DNA of 64,000 bases, taken from assembly GCA_950295325.1 (NCBI GenBank), contig OX485805.1, forward strand, positions 19,889,501 to 19,953,500, given 5' to 3'. A program made the translations under genes and the position numbers. Shown piece after piece: positions 36,201 through 48,344 of this stretch (the stretch's first letter is position 1; each line of letters opens with the position of its first letter). The notes under the pieces are model-generated. The model was not told the DNA's origin and made no database searches. It saw only the letters and a list, made by a program, of their open reading frames with translations. The DNA comes from Polytrichum commune (Eukaryota > Streptophyta > Polytrichopsida > Polytrichales > Polytrichaceae).

Positions 36201-39200
36201 TCATGCAAAACCCTCGGTTAAAGCTACTACCCTGCCCTGCAATGGTGGAGGAATTTCTGCGATCGCCTTGAAAATGTCCTGCCAAATGCCAAACACAATC
36301 AGTCGCATCAGTTGTTCTTAGTGTCTACATACTTCAGCTCACTTGATTTGTAGCTGTGAAGTTCGGCAGTGCACTAAATTTTGCATAATATAAGGTAGAT
36401 GTGTATTATTCGGACTATTTTCTCTCTACACGCAGTGCTTGTACAATTTGGAAACATGTAGTGAGTGCGAGATGATTAGCAAATCCAAATTGTGCCTGTA
36501 GACATTTGCCTCATAATATTCAGAGCTCACATGAATACCTTGTTCATTATCAAAGTGAAGATTCTCATTGAGTGGTCATACAAGTTCCCCCCATTTTATG
36601 TTTACTATTGAGCCCAGAAAAATTAGCATATTTGGAGCACGTAGTCCAATCTCTTCTAAACACATGTAATTCTTGGTGTCCATTCTTAGATCCACACCTA
36701 AACACATACCACTCAAATCTAGGTGTCTGATTAAGTCCACTGTTCGATCAAGGCCCATCTACCTTAATGTAGTCTACCTTTTTTAAGCAGAAAGTTTTAC
36801 TGCTAAAAGTGATTTTCAGAATGTGCAGCTCACCTTTTGTGAGTAGCGAGCAGAGAAGTGGATGAGGCATATGTTCTTGTTCTTGAATCGATCGGCTAGT
36901 GCAATTATCTACAGAAACACAATGAATAGGGATTCATCAGGGTAGCCTACTTACAAAAAAAAGTAAACCCTGGATGCATTGCAATTTCAAGAACCACAGA
37001 GCAAAGCATTTTTATAAAAAAATTGAGACAATTCGCAGTGTCAGGCTTCAGATACGAATACTGACCTCGAACAGATGAGTGTGGCCATATTCATTTGCAT
37101 TTTCAGTGGACACGTAGTTATCCAAGAACGTTGACTGTGTGACCGCCATTACATGTGAGACAAGAAATACAATAAGCTAGGTCAGAATCTTGTTGGTGAT
37201 ATTATAACCCAAAGGAAAGGCCATACAGTCTGCCTCTACAGTATAGCATAAGATATCAAAAGACTGTCTGAACACCTGCTCAACAGATCTGATAAGAATC
37301 AACTTGACTTCCGTTACAGATCAATCACAATGCACACAATAATTTGCAGTCATGTTCACGAGGGATAAAGCAGAAACCTCCATGACCAGTAGCTTTGCAT
37401 CGAGTACATCCTTGTTTCTGTCATCAAGAATGAACTGCGATGTTGTGTCACCTGTGAATGCAAACTCTGGAGTCTTGACAATCTCAGTCACCTACACACC
37501 GATCCATGTACGCTTTATTAGGCTTTCTGGCACACTCCCATCTGATTCCCCTTTTGGAGCACTCAATGCTTCTGCTTGTATTTCCTGAGAAAGTCTACTA
37601 GAAATTGCACACAAGAGTTGTGGGAGAGGTGGAAAATGGAGGACCTAATTAATCCATACCTCAGCGCCTGAGCCTTTCAAGGCCTTTATCTCCTTCCCAG
37701 GTAGGCCGGCATACTCGGATTTAAGCTTCTGCTTCACTGAGTAGATGAGATATCCCTGCCACAACAAGGAATCCTGATATTAGAGGCACACTGAGATCCA
37801 GAATGAACAGAAATGGGTAGGAAAATACAAATTGGTAAGAAATAATTATGGTTGGAATCTTGACATATTTGCATTGTCTGCACCTGGCTTGGGACCACAT
37901 GGTATGTCTTGAAGGCCTTGATGACAAAACCTTTGCCCAAATCAAACTCGTCCCCAATCTGCAAGTTTGGGACACAGATAATCCAAGAGTCAGAAGAAAG
38001 GTACATGAAATTGCGCAAAGGGGTAATAATGTAAACCTCGACTGTCACATTTAACATCTCTCACTCTCAATTATACATCAAAGTAGATTCAATTCTAGAT
38101 GATAGGAATTCTCAGGAAGAAGATAGAAGGTATTCTTAAATCACGATGCTCTTGACCTACGAGCAATATGTCAGAATCAAGCCTACGACGGAACTGATCG
38201 AAAGCGAACGTTTGCAAATGAGAAGCACCTAAAAAACTAGATAGTTCTTAAGAGGGCTTCTGAATTAGTGAGGAAATGCACTTACATCCATGCCAATCAG
38301 ATTGACAGGCAGTGGGGAGTCATCGAGCTCCCTTTGAATTTCAAACAGCTTCTCAACTGTGGCCTTCACAAATTTGGGCACAACCACAGTCGGCACTTTC
38401 CTTTTCAAATGCCCTCTGGATGCCACATACATTACAAGTCCTCCCTGCCAGACCCACGAGTTTCATGTCACAATAGCATAAAATACTCCTAACACGACTT
38501 GCACATCAATTAGAAAATCATTCACTCTAGCCACTTGTACATTACAGAAAGAACAGGTCCAGCTGAAAAACTAGAACAGGAGGAAAACGTCTCTAGGATT
38601 AAGCCTGAAGGTTAAAGAGCTTGGACGATTCCATCAATGTAGTGACGATTCTCCATATAAATCAAGGAAAATGTAAACTAGCATAAGGTAGGTGATGTAT
38701 CGGAAGCCATCTATTTACATACAATGTGGTCCATGTGGGCGTGGGTAATGAACAGGAAGTCTTGGTATACGGCACGCTCGGGGCAGCGACCAATGTCGAA
38801 AGCCAGTTTGAGAGCTGGGAGCATGACGCAAGTCTCTTGACCTCCAACTGAAACTCCTTCTATGGAGAAGCCATCCACCTCCAGCGCCCCTGTTTTGGGC
38901 CTGCCCAGCTTTGTTTGGCCAAATCCATTGCCAGGCTCCTTCTTATGATACACATCTGCACATCACATATACCATGAGTCCAGATTCCATGGGTGCATTA
39001 ATTTGTCACAAGCCATGACCTATCTCATCTCCAGCCATACCCAAAAAAAAACACCAAAACTTTCAAGTCACAAAAAGTGTAGCGAACCTAAGCGGGACGA
39101 TGGACTCACTTCGATGATTTCTTCCCAGTTCTTCTTATCCTTTGAGTCTCGGTCATGGCCATTTGAAATGTTACCAAGTTGTACACATAATTCCAGCAGT

Positions 39201-40406
39201 ATAGTGGCTGTCGTTGTACATGTATCAAGTGTAACATTGTCTCTACAGCCACTAGACACTTTCGGAGAGACTGCTATGAGGAGACTCTTAAGAGAAGGTT
39301 TAAGTTGGAGGTGACATCTCAGCTATGACCATAACATGTCATGAACGGGAACACATGATCATACACAAAAAGAATTCTTAAGTTGCACAAAGATCCTTTG
39401 TCCATTTAACAAAAGATTCGATATTTTCATCTGAAAAACCCCCGACACCTTGACATGCAGACTGGAATCAATTTGCTTGTCCACTACGCAATGACTTGAA
39501 AAAGAGAAACCCTCGTCGATGTCCGTTTAAATTAGTCATTAAGCTCTGCTCCAGTCGCTCATTTCACAAGCTCATGATTTCTCTCTTTACCTTTCAATCG
39601 CTTCCACCACAACTCGAAAAGCTAGTGAAAGTAGACAGTTGTAGTAATTCGATTCAACACGAAGACATCACTCCCAAGGGTCAGTGAACATTCCACTTCT
39701 TGGAACCTATGAAAAAGCTCTGGGTTAGGAATTCCATCGAAAGCAGATAATTTGGTGGTCATGATTCGGTAATGCCAAACACTCTCTGGATCTCCATCCG
39801 AAGGCTTTTGCGCAGAAAGAAAAAGTGCAGCAAAACAAGGTCCAAGTCATTTCACAGAAACATAATACGCATTCTGGAGAGGAGCGAATGCTGGAAAACA
39901 GTCGAGGAGGATTTAACGAAACGAGCTCCGAGTCATAGACTGGATATCCGCCTATGATCATGGGGCAACCACAGGCCCAAAGAAAAAGGAAACCAAAGCA
40001 ATGCACGTGGAGACCAACCTGGAATGTGCGAGCGGTCGACATGAAACTCAGACGTCTCTGCACCACTTTGTGAAACACCATCCTCTGATCCGACCTCCAA
40101 TTCAGCAGCAAGCTCCACGAGACTGTTCCCGGGACTCGCCTCACTACTCTCACCTTTCTTACTCGAAGCATTCACAGACACAGCACGCGACTTCACCGAA
40201 TTCGAAGTCTTACGCGGACGTGCATTGGCGGAATCCAGCGATCGGTCGGAACGTGAGCCCAGCCGAAACCGCCCCACACCAGCCGCACAAATCCTCGACG
40301 TTGACCCATGCACAGACATCTTGGAGCTGCGGAATTCCGCGACCCCAGCTCCACCCACTTTGAAACAAGAAATCTGGGCCGCAAGCGAATTCTGTAGAGC
40401 CTGCAT
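36201..40406 (-). CDS. tRNase Z, short plastid-type
   Basis: Complete nine-exon gene, predicted 428 aa. Exons: 40406-40019, 38955-38723, 38444-38286, 37958-37884, 37755-37660, 37491-37378, 37134-37066, 36908-36834, 36278-36201; phases all fit. It is a metallo-beta-lactamase-fold nuclease cutting tRNA precursors after the discriminator base. Zn ligands visible: HAHMDH (201-206), H280 (HVVPS), D332 (FTGDTT) and H395 (HFSARY). Blocks VSVGGQETCVMLP, LAFDIGRCPERA and GLVMYVASRG match Arabidopsis TRZ2, the chloroplast enzyme. The first about 100 residues are Ser/Ala/Arg-rich (MQALQNSLAAQISCF...), as in a plastid transit peptide. ATG 40406 is used because the open frame further up (to 40490) has no ATG. 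Dual mitochondrial targeting cannot be excluded. Confidence 0.93.
36535..36760 (+). repeat. Dispersed repeat family A, copy 3' of tRNase Z exon 8
   Basis: This copy lies in the last intron of the tRNase Z gene. Blocks gaagattctcattgagtggtc, ccaatctcttctaaacacatg and acacataccactcaaat match the copies at 14340 and 30475. Confidence 0.65.
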
Positions 40407-40504
40407 TGTCAAGGGAGATCGAAATTCGCACTGAAACGCGCAGTCTTTGCAAGGGCACCGCAGTCGCGGAGAGACGACACCCAGCCGCAATTAGCACTGG
40501 ACTG

Positions 40505-40600
40505 GATGGGCCCTCCAGCCTCTCCTTATATAGAGAGGTAGAATGTCTAGGGACTAGGGAGGTACCGAGGCTTCCTAATTAGGGGCCCTCCAAGCTGGGC
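40505..40600 (-). promoter_or_regulatory. tRNase Z core promoter candidate
   Basis: On the minus strand a TATATAAG box occurs at 40532-40525, about 120 bases upstream of the ATG. GGGCCC words, which contain the GGCCC core of plant site II elements, lie at 40508-40513 and 40583-40588. This spacing fits a transcription start near 40500. The assignment rests on position and motif only. Confidence 0.5.
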
Positions 40601-41169
40601 TGTGAGTGTCGTTAGATATCCCATCGGACGGTGACAGATGCGCCTCGGGAGTTTGGAGGGCTCATTCTTACAATAGTGTTTTGTTTATTTAAGGGGTTGC
40701 GAACGTTGAAAATCTCAAGCTTGCTGATCAGTCCAGGGTTCAGTCAGGGTATTGGGTTGAGGTGAGGAGCCCTTGGCATTTTTGCTGATTTTCAATCTCT
40801 TTACATTTTTGAGAAATTACAAGCAAAGCTGACTTGGTTAGCAAAAGGTTAGAAACATGTTCATTGTTTTATTTTCTTCAGGTGGGGGAGGGGTGTCCAT
40901 TTTTGTTGGAGTGGTAAGTGAGAATTATGTTCACTTAATCAGTATTTTAACATGTGTGACTCTTGTATTGAAGGAGGGTATAGTTCAACTTTTGTTGAAC
41001 ACTTCTAACACCTTGCTTGCTGAGCAAGTAGATCCTAGATATGTAAATGTGGTTGACCAAAGTTGGTATGTTATTTGAACCCTGCCTAACCTGTAGATAT
41101 TGTTATTAGGTTGGTAACTCCACTTTAAGGACCGCTCATTTTATATCACATTTTAAATCATTACTTTTA

Positions 41170-41350
41170 GATTGAGAAGTGTAACGCAATAGTATATTCA
41201 AAGATAGATTAGAAAACAATAAATCAATCATTTGTGTGGAGAAACAAACATCAAAATGGCAAGATATAAGGTGTTATACATGTGAGGCTCAACGTAAGAC
41301 CAATTGATTGAGATTTGATATTTGAAGAGTGTCCGTAACATTATCTAGCT
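41170..41350 (+). repeat. Dispersed repeat family C, copy 2
   Basis: Matches 34800-35250 in the same orientation in three ordered blocks (see copy 1). Confidence 0.6.
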
Positions 41351-42477
41351 AAACCACCACCGAAATGTAAAAGTAGTTGTAGGCGAAGTGACTCTTCATT
41401 CACACTTGCCTCCATAGGGAGGTCACTTCATTGTCAAGTTGACACCACGTGCGGACAAAGTTTGCTACCCCTATATTACATGCCATATATAATTTTAAAA
41501 TTTATGATATTTTTCCTACATATACATAACCATTGATAGTATCTTTTGTATACTTTTTTGAAAATTTTAGTCATCTTTATTTTTTTAGTAATTGTTTTAA
41601 TTCAATTCTGTGTCATTCTAGTTAGAAATGGTATGTTTTATGAAAAAAACAAATCATCAAATTAGTTACCACTTTTGACTATGTCATAGGTACTGTGTAT
41701 ATCTACTCATGAAAAAAATTCGATAAAATTTTGACCCATTTTGGTGGTGCAACTTACCAAAAGAAGATTTCTTTTGGTCGCACGTGGTGTTCAACTTGAC
41801 AATGGAGTGATCTACCCGTGCTTGCCTCCATGAGAGGCTGGCATTTATAGCTAGCTAGCTAAATAAGCCTATTGGGTGGGTCTAGGAATATGTCATAGTT
41901 TGTTCCCATACAATGCCATTGTGATCCTTCATTGTGCATATTCAACCTGATTCACAATTAGTACTTTGCTTGTGCAAATATACCGGCATGTGTCTTTTCC
42001 TTCAAGTTGGTCCCACTTGCCCACCCTCAATGATTGGTTAACAACATGTCCATCTAAAGAAAGATCCCCGCAATTATGTAAGTTATTGTGCACATGCCAC
42101 GAGTAGGGGGTGTGCTAGCCATCTAGAAGGCTCCTTAGCTAATTCTTTGCTAGACCATGTTTTGGCTAAACTAGGTTCCTAACTATCTTGTTGACCCCTA
42201 GTTGAGAAGGATTATACTGAAAATCCATGCAAGACATTTTACATATTGAGCACTAAGACAACCTTCCTACTAGTAGTGATGGTTAAGGAGACCAATTATC
42301 GTATAAAATAGGTTCACTGTATTTAAAATCTATTTTCCATTTGCTAGTTTTATTGCGTAACTTTTTTATTTGTGAAATGGAACAAGCTTATTGAGCTTAT
42401 TAATGTTATTTACAATATCATCCACTGTAAGGAACACGTTGCTATAAACTAGTTAATAATGCAAGGAACACATGCAA

Positions 42478-42697
42478 TGATCGGGGAGAACCGGCAGTTA
42501 GTTACAAATGAACCGGTTGAGTTTGAAAAATAACCGGTTGAAGTTCAAGACTGCAGGAAAATTACCGATCGTTTTAGAGGAATTTATAGAATATACCCCA
42601 ATTTAATAAAGGGAAACCGGAGGATGTCACCATGTAACCGGTTGGACTTGCAAACATTAGGATCTCAACCGATTATACCCAAAAATCTCCCCGATCA
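42478..42697. mobile_element. Short TIR element (MITE), copy 2
   Basis: The ends tgatcggggaga and tctccccgatca are perfect 12-bp inverted repeats. The interior carries repeated aaccggtt words and aligns end to end with 3883-4117. This copy has better-preserved ends than copy 1. No clear target duplication is seen. Confidence 0.8.
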
Positions 42698-43124
42698 CTG
42701 AACACAGGGTGCAGGTTGTACCGTTGTACCAGGCACGCTGTTGGAGATGCTCCCGTGCAAACGTGCAACACTTTTTGCCCCAGAAATCTTTATTTTCGGT
42801 TACTCGGAGGTGGATTTATGAAAACGTTGAGGTCAACATCCATTCACCTAACGATGAGAAGTCGATGTGGCAACGCAGTGAGACGCTAATGCCTTGATTC
42901 CGCCCAGTGTTGCTACCTTTGCTATGCCAACTGTCTGCAAGGCGCCAAATTCTCCATCGCTGCCTCGCACAATTACCACTTCAATCCCACTTCCAAATTG
43001 CGCATGCGTTTCAGAAATTGGTTGCAGGATTTTGTTGGAAGGTTTGCGAACATAGAATCGTAGGGGTTTCGGTTTTGTGGGTTGGCGGATCCTGGGGTAG
43101 AATTCGATTTCGTTGCGAATTGGA

Positions 43125-43733
43125 ATGATTAGCACTTCTGTGGTGGCAATCAGGTCGCCGGTGCGGGCCACTGGGGGATCACTCGAGAATTTTCGCTTCC
43201 CCCGCCTTGGATGCGGTTTCTCTCGAACACAAATTCGGCTTCCAGGAGTGAAACCTAGGCAATTACCTCGGTCTGTCAGGATGAGTGGCGGGGTCGAGAG
43301 CGTTACAACCCAGCAGTCGGAGTCCGTGCAAAGCACTGGCTCGGAATCCAAAGCGGTAAATGGACATGTCTGCTACCATTTTCTCTTAAGCATTCTCTTG
43401 CTTTTATTGCAAGCTAATTTTGTAGCCGTTTCGTGTGCGTTCAACGTGTATGTTTGAATGTAGGTCAATGTGATCATCAAAGGGAAGGTCCAGGGCGTGT
43501 TCTACCGTAATTGGACTGTGGAGAATGCGAAGAAGTTGAATCTGAATGGTTGGGTGCGGAACTGCCGGGATGGCACGGTCGAGGCAGTGTTCTCTGGGAC
43601 ATCCGGCGCTGTGGATGACATGGTTCAGAAATGCCATTCAGGGCCATCAAGTGCCAGGGTTAGCGGCGTCAATATTTCCAAATGGGACAATGAAGTGCCC
43701 CAAGGCTTTGAACAGAAACCCACATCCTGGTAA
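43125..43733 (+). CDS. Acylphosphatase with N-terminal extension
   Basis: Two exons, 43125-43355 and 43464-43733, joined in phase 0, give 166 aa. Exon 2 is a full acylphosphatase domain (about 90 residues is the usual whole protein). Signature 1 is IKGKVQGVFYR with catalytic Arg92. Signature 2 is GWVRNCRDGTVEAVFSG with catalytic Asn110. The enzyme hydrolyses acyl phosphates such as 1,3-bisphosphoglycerate and carbamoyl phosphate. Exon 1 adds 77 residues rich in Ser, Arg and Thr and poor in acidic residues at first (MISTSVVAIRSPVRATGG), which looks like an organelle transit peptide. ATG 43125 is the first Met in the frame. Confidence 0.92.
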
Positions 43734-46463
43734 ACGCACTGTGTAAATAAAATTTAGTGGTAGTTTGGTAGATGATAACCTAAGAATCTTCGCGACTCCA
43801 ACCTATCACTTTCTATACTGTACGTTTATGATGTTATTCAGGTGAACCATATGTGTCATGTTTAAAATGTGTATTTGTTCTTCATACATGCAGTATTGTT
43901 CTTGGGATTGAGCAGAGACCGTCATCTGTACATGTTATCATTCAGGTGACATGTGGTGTGCTGAATTATTTCGTTTTCAGAAAAGTTCCACCTCTATGAA
44001 ACCAGCTGTATTGCGCATGTGGAGGGTGTTGAAGGGGTGTGGCTGAAATTTCTTTTGTCTCTTGTACTGGTACAAACTCCCATGAGTTGTACATGTTTTT
44101 GTCTACAAGTAATTCACAGATGAGGATCTTTGCTTTTCTTCTGTTTGATATCTGCTATCAATGTAGTGAGGTACCATGAAAGCATGGTATGAAAGAAGCT
44201 GCCGTTCAGGTTGTTACAAAGAATGACGGCTGATGTTCTTGGGCTCTAGACAGTCTCTTCTGCTTAGGTGTTTGCGTCGTGTCCAAAGATGTGGACAAGC
44301 AACTCAGGCTCATTTTTCTGATGAGAGGCAGAGTTGGAGAGGAAGGGATCACTTACAAGATTGTTGTGATTTCGTTTGGTGCATACTTTTTCCTACAGAC
44401 CTTGGTCTTTATATGTGTTTTTTTGTTAGCACATCAAATATCAATCGCCATAAAAACATCAACTATTTCATAGTGCAACTGATGTATAAAGAGGAGATGA
44501 TTCCCATAATAGAGTGTGTAAATATGTCAACAAATACAGCTAAAGGCATGAAATATGATTATTGCTGCGCATTCTCTCTCCTAATTTTCAATGATGACAT
44601 TAAGGATAAAATAGAGACATTAAAGCGTCAGGCTATGTAAGATTAAGAGAGTAACGAGCTTATATAAGTTCAGATTTTACAGATGTGGTAGCAGCTTTTA
44701 GGACAACTTCTCGGATGGTAACAGCATGGGACATTTCTACCCTCAGTTGGGTGTTAGACAGCTACATCCATTCTTGTCAGTGCAAGAGGTCGGAGTAGCA
44801 TTTTCTTCTGACAGATATAGAGCCATCCCACGTTTCTGTTCCATTGGAGAGGCTATATACATTCATTACAGCCATCCTCTTCTGAAGCAGTAATATTCCT
44901 TCCGGCAACACTGGGACATGACTATTTACTACAATTCAGGGTGCACGAACCCTATCTGCATTGAAGTTAGAGAAAGCAGGTTGTACGTATCAGTGTCCTT
45001 TCTTGTGCCCTTGTATGAAAGCTGGTAGCAAAGCACTTCCCATTAGGTGTATCATGGTTAAGCAATACTGTTTTCTAACATGACATGAATTTCACCTTTG
45101 TTTTTGCATACTGGTCATGTGTTCTTGATTTACAATTGAGTTTTATTGCAATCATCCAGTTTCGTGACATGACAATTTTCGTGTTGATGAGTGAAGCGAG
45201 ATATTGAACCCTTGGTACAACTGGTTTGTAAAGAGAGATTTCTTTTTTAAAATAAGATGGTCAGTTTTAGCAGAGACTTTTCAAACTTTCAAGTGTTAGT
45301 TTTGACTGCCTGTGCAGGTCCACACATCCTCTAAATTACAGCTCCTGTGCTTTGTAATACTTCCAGAAACAAGTTGTGGAACTGTTTATCCAGTCATAAG
45401 TTAATGCTTGGCTGTTTCAAGGGATCTCTGAAGTAATCAATCTAGTGTGATTTGAAGACCCTGGGGAAGTTTTCTACTTGACTGGTCTTGTTCTGCAAAC
45501 TACAAAACTCTACTAAGTATGAGGTAAAAATTCTCACTTTATTCAAAATGGAGGTTTCAAAATGTTGAAAATGAAGTTATTGTCTGCAGGTTTTTAACAT
45601 GTAAACATTTAATTTTCCAGCGCTGGTTTTTTTCTGTTTAGATTCGCTGCATGACATTAGAGTCGTCCTTTAATTTAACCAGACTTTTGGTCTGGAATTG
45701 GTTGTTTTGCATACAATACTTTCCATGTTCTGTAATTTTTTGGTGCATGGTTGGAGTCGGACTGTCGGTGTGGAGGTTTGAGTGAAGGACATTCTATATC
45801 GGTTCATTGAGGGCCAAACTCATTTTAACACTCATTTTGAGGTTGGCCCTAAATGAAACAATATAGAATGTTCTTTATTCAAAGCTCCAGAGTCCACACT
45901 GACTCCAACCATGCTTCATGCCCATCGGATGCTTCATGCCCCTCTTTTGGGAGACCCTGGCCACTTCACAGATTAAGTTTAAGCTATGATATTTGAGAGA
46001 AAAGCAGATCTTAAGCTAAATATATTAGCAAGCAAGGATGCGTATATACCTATAATGTCATTCTTGAAACGTCAGTAAGTTCAATTTGCAGTGCAATAAG
46101 TTGATCTGTGATACTACGAATGTTTGGATTGCCTTACACATTACTAGGTAACTTGGTGCAGTCACTGGAAGTAGAATCACTGGTGATCACAAGTTGCGAG
46201 TGGAATGAATACCTTTTGATATTGCTTAATTAGAAATAGCTGTCAGGACTTGCTATTTACAACTTTGTACTACAATGGGTTTCCTGCTCTTCCACAGTGC
46301 AGAAGACTCTAATTACTGTAATATCAAAGTTATAAAGATCTGGTAGTTTTTCTTACAAACTCTACAAACCTCCGTATCAATCTGTACTTTATTGCTTAAG
46401 ATCAAATTATATCCAGTAAGCTCTTGAAAATTGCCTTGACTCACAAACACTTCACAAGTACTA
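43734..46463. other. 3' flank of acylphosphatase and gene-poor region
   Basis: The gene's 3' UTR is expected at the start. An ORF at 44233-44640 (135 aa) and an overlapping one at 44279-44473 have no motif I recognise and may be chance. A hairpin repeat is at 45746-45914. Confidence 0.4.
45746..45914. mobile_element. Hairpin repeat related to the 9.1-kb foldback MITE
   Basis: The left arm gcatggttggagtcggactg...acattctatat...gagggccaa pairs with the right arm ttggccctaa...atatagaatgt...agtccacactgactccaaccatgc. This gives an imperfect stem of about 75 bases with a short loop. The left arm resembles 9159-9240 (gcatgcttggag, gtgtggaggtttga, attctat). The size and shape also suit a small-RNA hairpin precursor. 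Confidence 0.7.
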
Positions 46464-46835
46464 CACTAAATATGACATTTAGTGTCACCAATTCTAATTG
46501 TCTTGCTCAATTCTAATTGTAAACCGCAGTGTAATGTCACCAACACTAAATGTTAACCCAACATTATTTGTCAGTTGTTGCAGATTTTTGGGGGATTGTA
46601 GATCTACAGTGTTATAATTACTGTCACTTACCAAGTGATTTTTCATCCAATATTCAATCATTTATGACAATATTTCATCAAAAGTTGGTGACAAGAGAAG
46701 GTAGGGTTTTCGGCCAATGGATGAACTCATCCATCATCCATCACAGTATTTGTTCACTTACTCATAAGAAGTGACATCCGAAAAGTTACCATTGTGACAT
46801 AAAATACCATATGACACTAAATATCATATTTAGTG
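46464..46835. mobile_element. CACTA-like non-autonomous element
   Basis: The left end is CACTAAATATGACATTTAGTG and the right end, inverted, CACTAAATATGATATTTAGTG. The 372-bp unit thus starts CACTA and ends TAGTG. It is flanked by TACTA on both sides (46459-46463 and 46836-46840), which contains the 3-bp duplication expected of CACTA transposons. Each TIR is itself nearly palindromic. There is no coding capacity. Confidence 0.82.
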
Positions 46836-46840
46836 TACTA

Positions 46841-47989
46841 CATGTATACTAGGGTTAGGAAGTTCGTCTGACCATCCATACAGCCTGATCATGCAGCCAC
46901 GTGGAGTCGAACAAATGCTTCAACCTGTCCAGTAGCCTGTCCAGTAAGCCGGGATGCATTCATTCTCATGATCTCATTTGAGGCCCAAAATTCCAATCTC
47001 TGCACATCTTATGCAAGCTTGCAACAACTATTTCAGGGATGTTGGGTGGTCAGAACGTCTGAAGTGTACCATTTTCATTATTTATGCCTTTGTGAACTCA
47101 AGTTGCTGCTGGCTGCAGGTGCAAGGCAATGTGGCAACAAGTCCCGTTCAAGAGGTGAGAGTTTCCCTCCTCTGAAGTTGTCTAGGATTTACACAGATAC
47201 CGCTCGATCGAGTGAGTACAGTGGGGTTTGGGGGTTTGTGGGAATTGGCCTTCAAGAGCTCTAGAGCTGGCTTCAAAACTGCCACAGCCTGTCCCAGTGA
47301 GATGTGCTCAAATCAATTAACTGACAAGATTGGACATCGCTTTTAGTGCAACAACTAACTTGACAAAGTTGTTGTCATTGTATAACTGCAATATTTAATT
47401 GGGTGAATTCACAATCACTTGAAGGGAAATAGAACGCTGAATATGAGTTAAATCCAATACATGCAATTCAAAATTGCATTCCTCAAATTCTTTCTATTAC
47501 GCACTGTATCTCTAAGTATCTATATTGTTATTTGCATGTCAAAGCATTATTAACCTACACGAAGATTGTTTTTTTGGATTGCAAGTATTGGTGTAATCAA
47601 GTTGGATGACTTAAAATGAAAGACAATGTGGTTGATACTATTTTAATAGCACATAAAATTATGAGTTGGCATTGTAATCTTGTCACCTTCCAACACATCC
47701 AATGGAATTATGTTTGGCTTTAAGTAATACCTCATAGACAAGAAATGAATCTGATCTAAAACCTTTGGGAAAGTGATGTGTTATTGACAAATTTTGAGGA
47801 TTTATGAAACACGCACCTAGGGTTGAAGCCTTACAGCATTCGTCTGAGGGAGCAGATGGGCCAACAAAAGGTGTTTTTGGCTCTTGACAAACGTGTGGGA
47901 TAACTCAAAATCATGAAATGAAATATTAAATCATCTAGATGCAGGTGTTTTCCATGAAAGTTGAGTACTTATTTTAGCACCAAGCCTTG
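46841..47989. other. Intergenic region, no gene recognised
   Basis: ORFs around 46968-47264 show no family motif. I see no element ends here. Confidence 0.4.
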
Positions 47990-48240
47990 AGATTTTGGAA
48001 CAACTCAATATGCTGGATCAAAATAACTGTGTTGAGATGCCAGAGTTGGACAACATGGAGACCACCAATCAATTTATTTCCCTGCTAAATTCAAGGATAT
48101 GGAAGATTTTGGGCATTCTATCATTGAGAAGTGCAGTCGATTGTGCAGTTTTGGAAGGTTGGTACAAAAGCCAGTCAATTTCAATATCACCCTCTGGCAC
48201 TCAAGGTGTTAGCGGGTCGATCGAGAGCCATCAGTGATGA
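47990..48240 (+). pseudogene. LRR-like fragment, left of the retroelement
   Basis: The frame reads LEQLNMLDQNNCVEMPELDNMETTNQF...LNSRIWKILGILSLRSAVDCAVLEGW. This has the spacing of plant disease-resistance type leucine-rich repeats (LxxLxxLxxxxC..MPELxNM). The right-hand counterpart at 51374-51490 begins LEQLDVIKLQHYY. It looks like a decayed LRR gene interrupted by the insertion. The assignment rests on pattern only. Confidence 0.4.
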
Positions 48241-48344
48241 TCTTGTCAAATGGGAGAGCCCGTTGGACAAGTAAGACCAAAAGCTAGACCTAAATTTGTC
48301 CAAGGAAATGGTTCATCCTGTATTTTCTATATTGCGAACAGGAC

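Larger units (their letters stand above)
40601..43124. other. Intergenic repeats between tRNase Z and acylphosphatase
   Basis: Divergent promoters are expected at the two ends (about 40500-40700 and 42700-43120). Between them are a family C copy (41170-41350) and a TIR MITE (42478-42697). No other gene is recognised. Confidence 0.45.

Noticed and set aside
40407-40490. Upstream extension of the tRNase Z frame
   Set aside because: Open frame but no ATG; 40406 is the first Met and is followed by a transit-like sequence.
44233-44640. 135-aa ORF 3' of acylphosphatase
   Set aside because: No recognisable motif, an overlapping competing frame, and no splice partner. It could be a chance ORF or a decayed exon.
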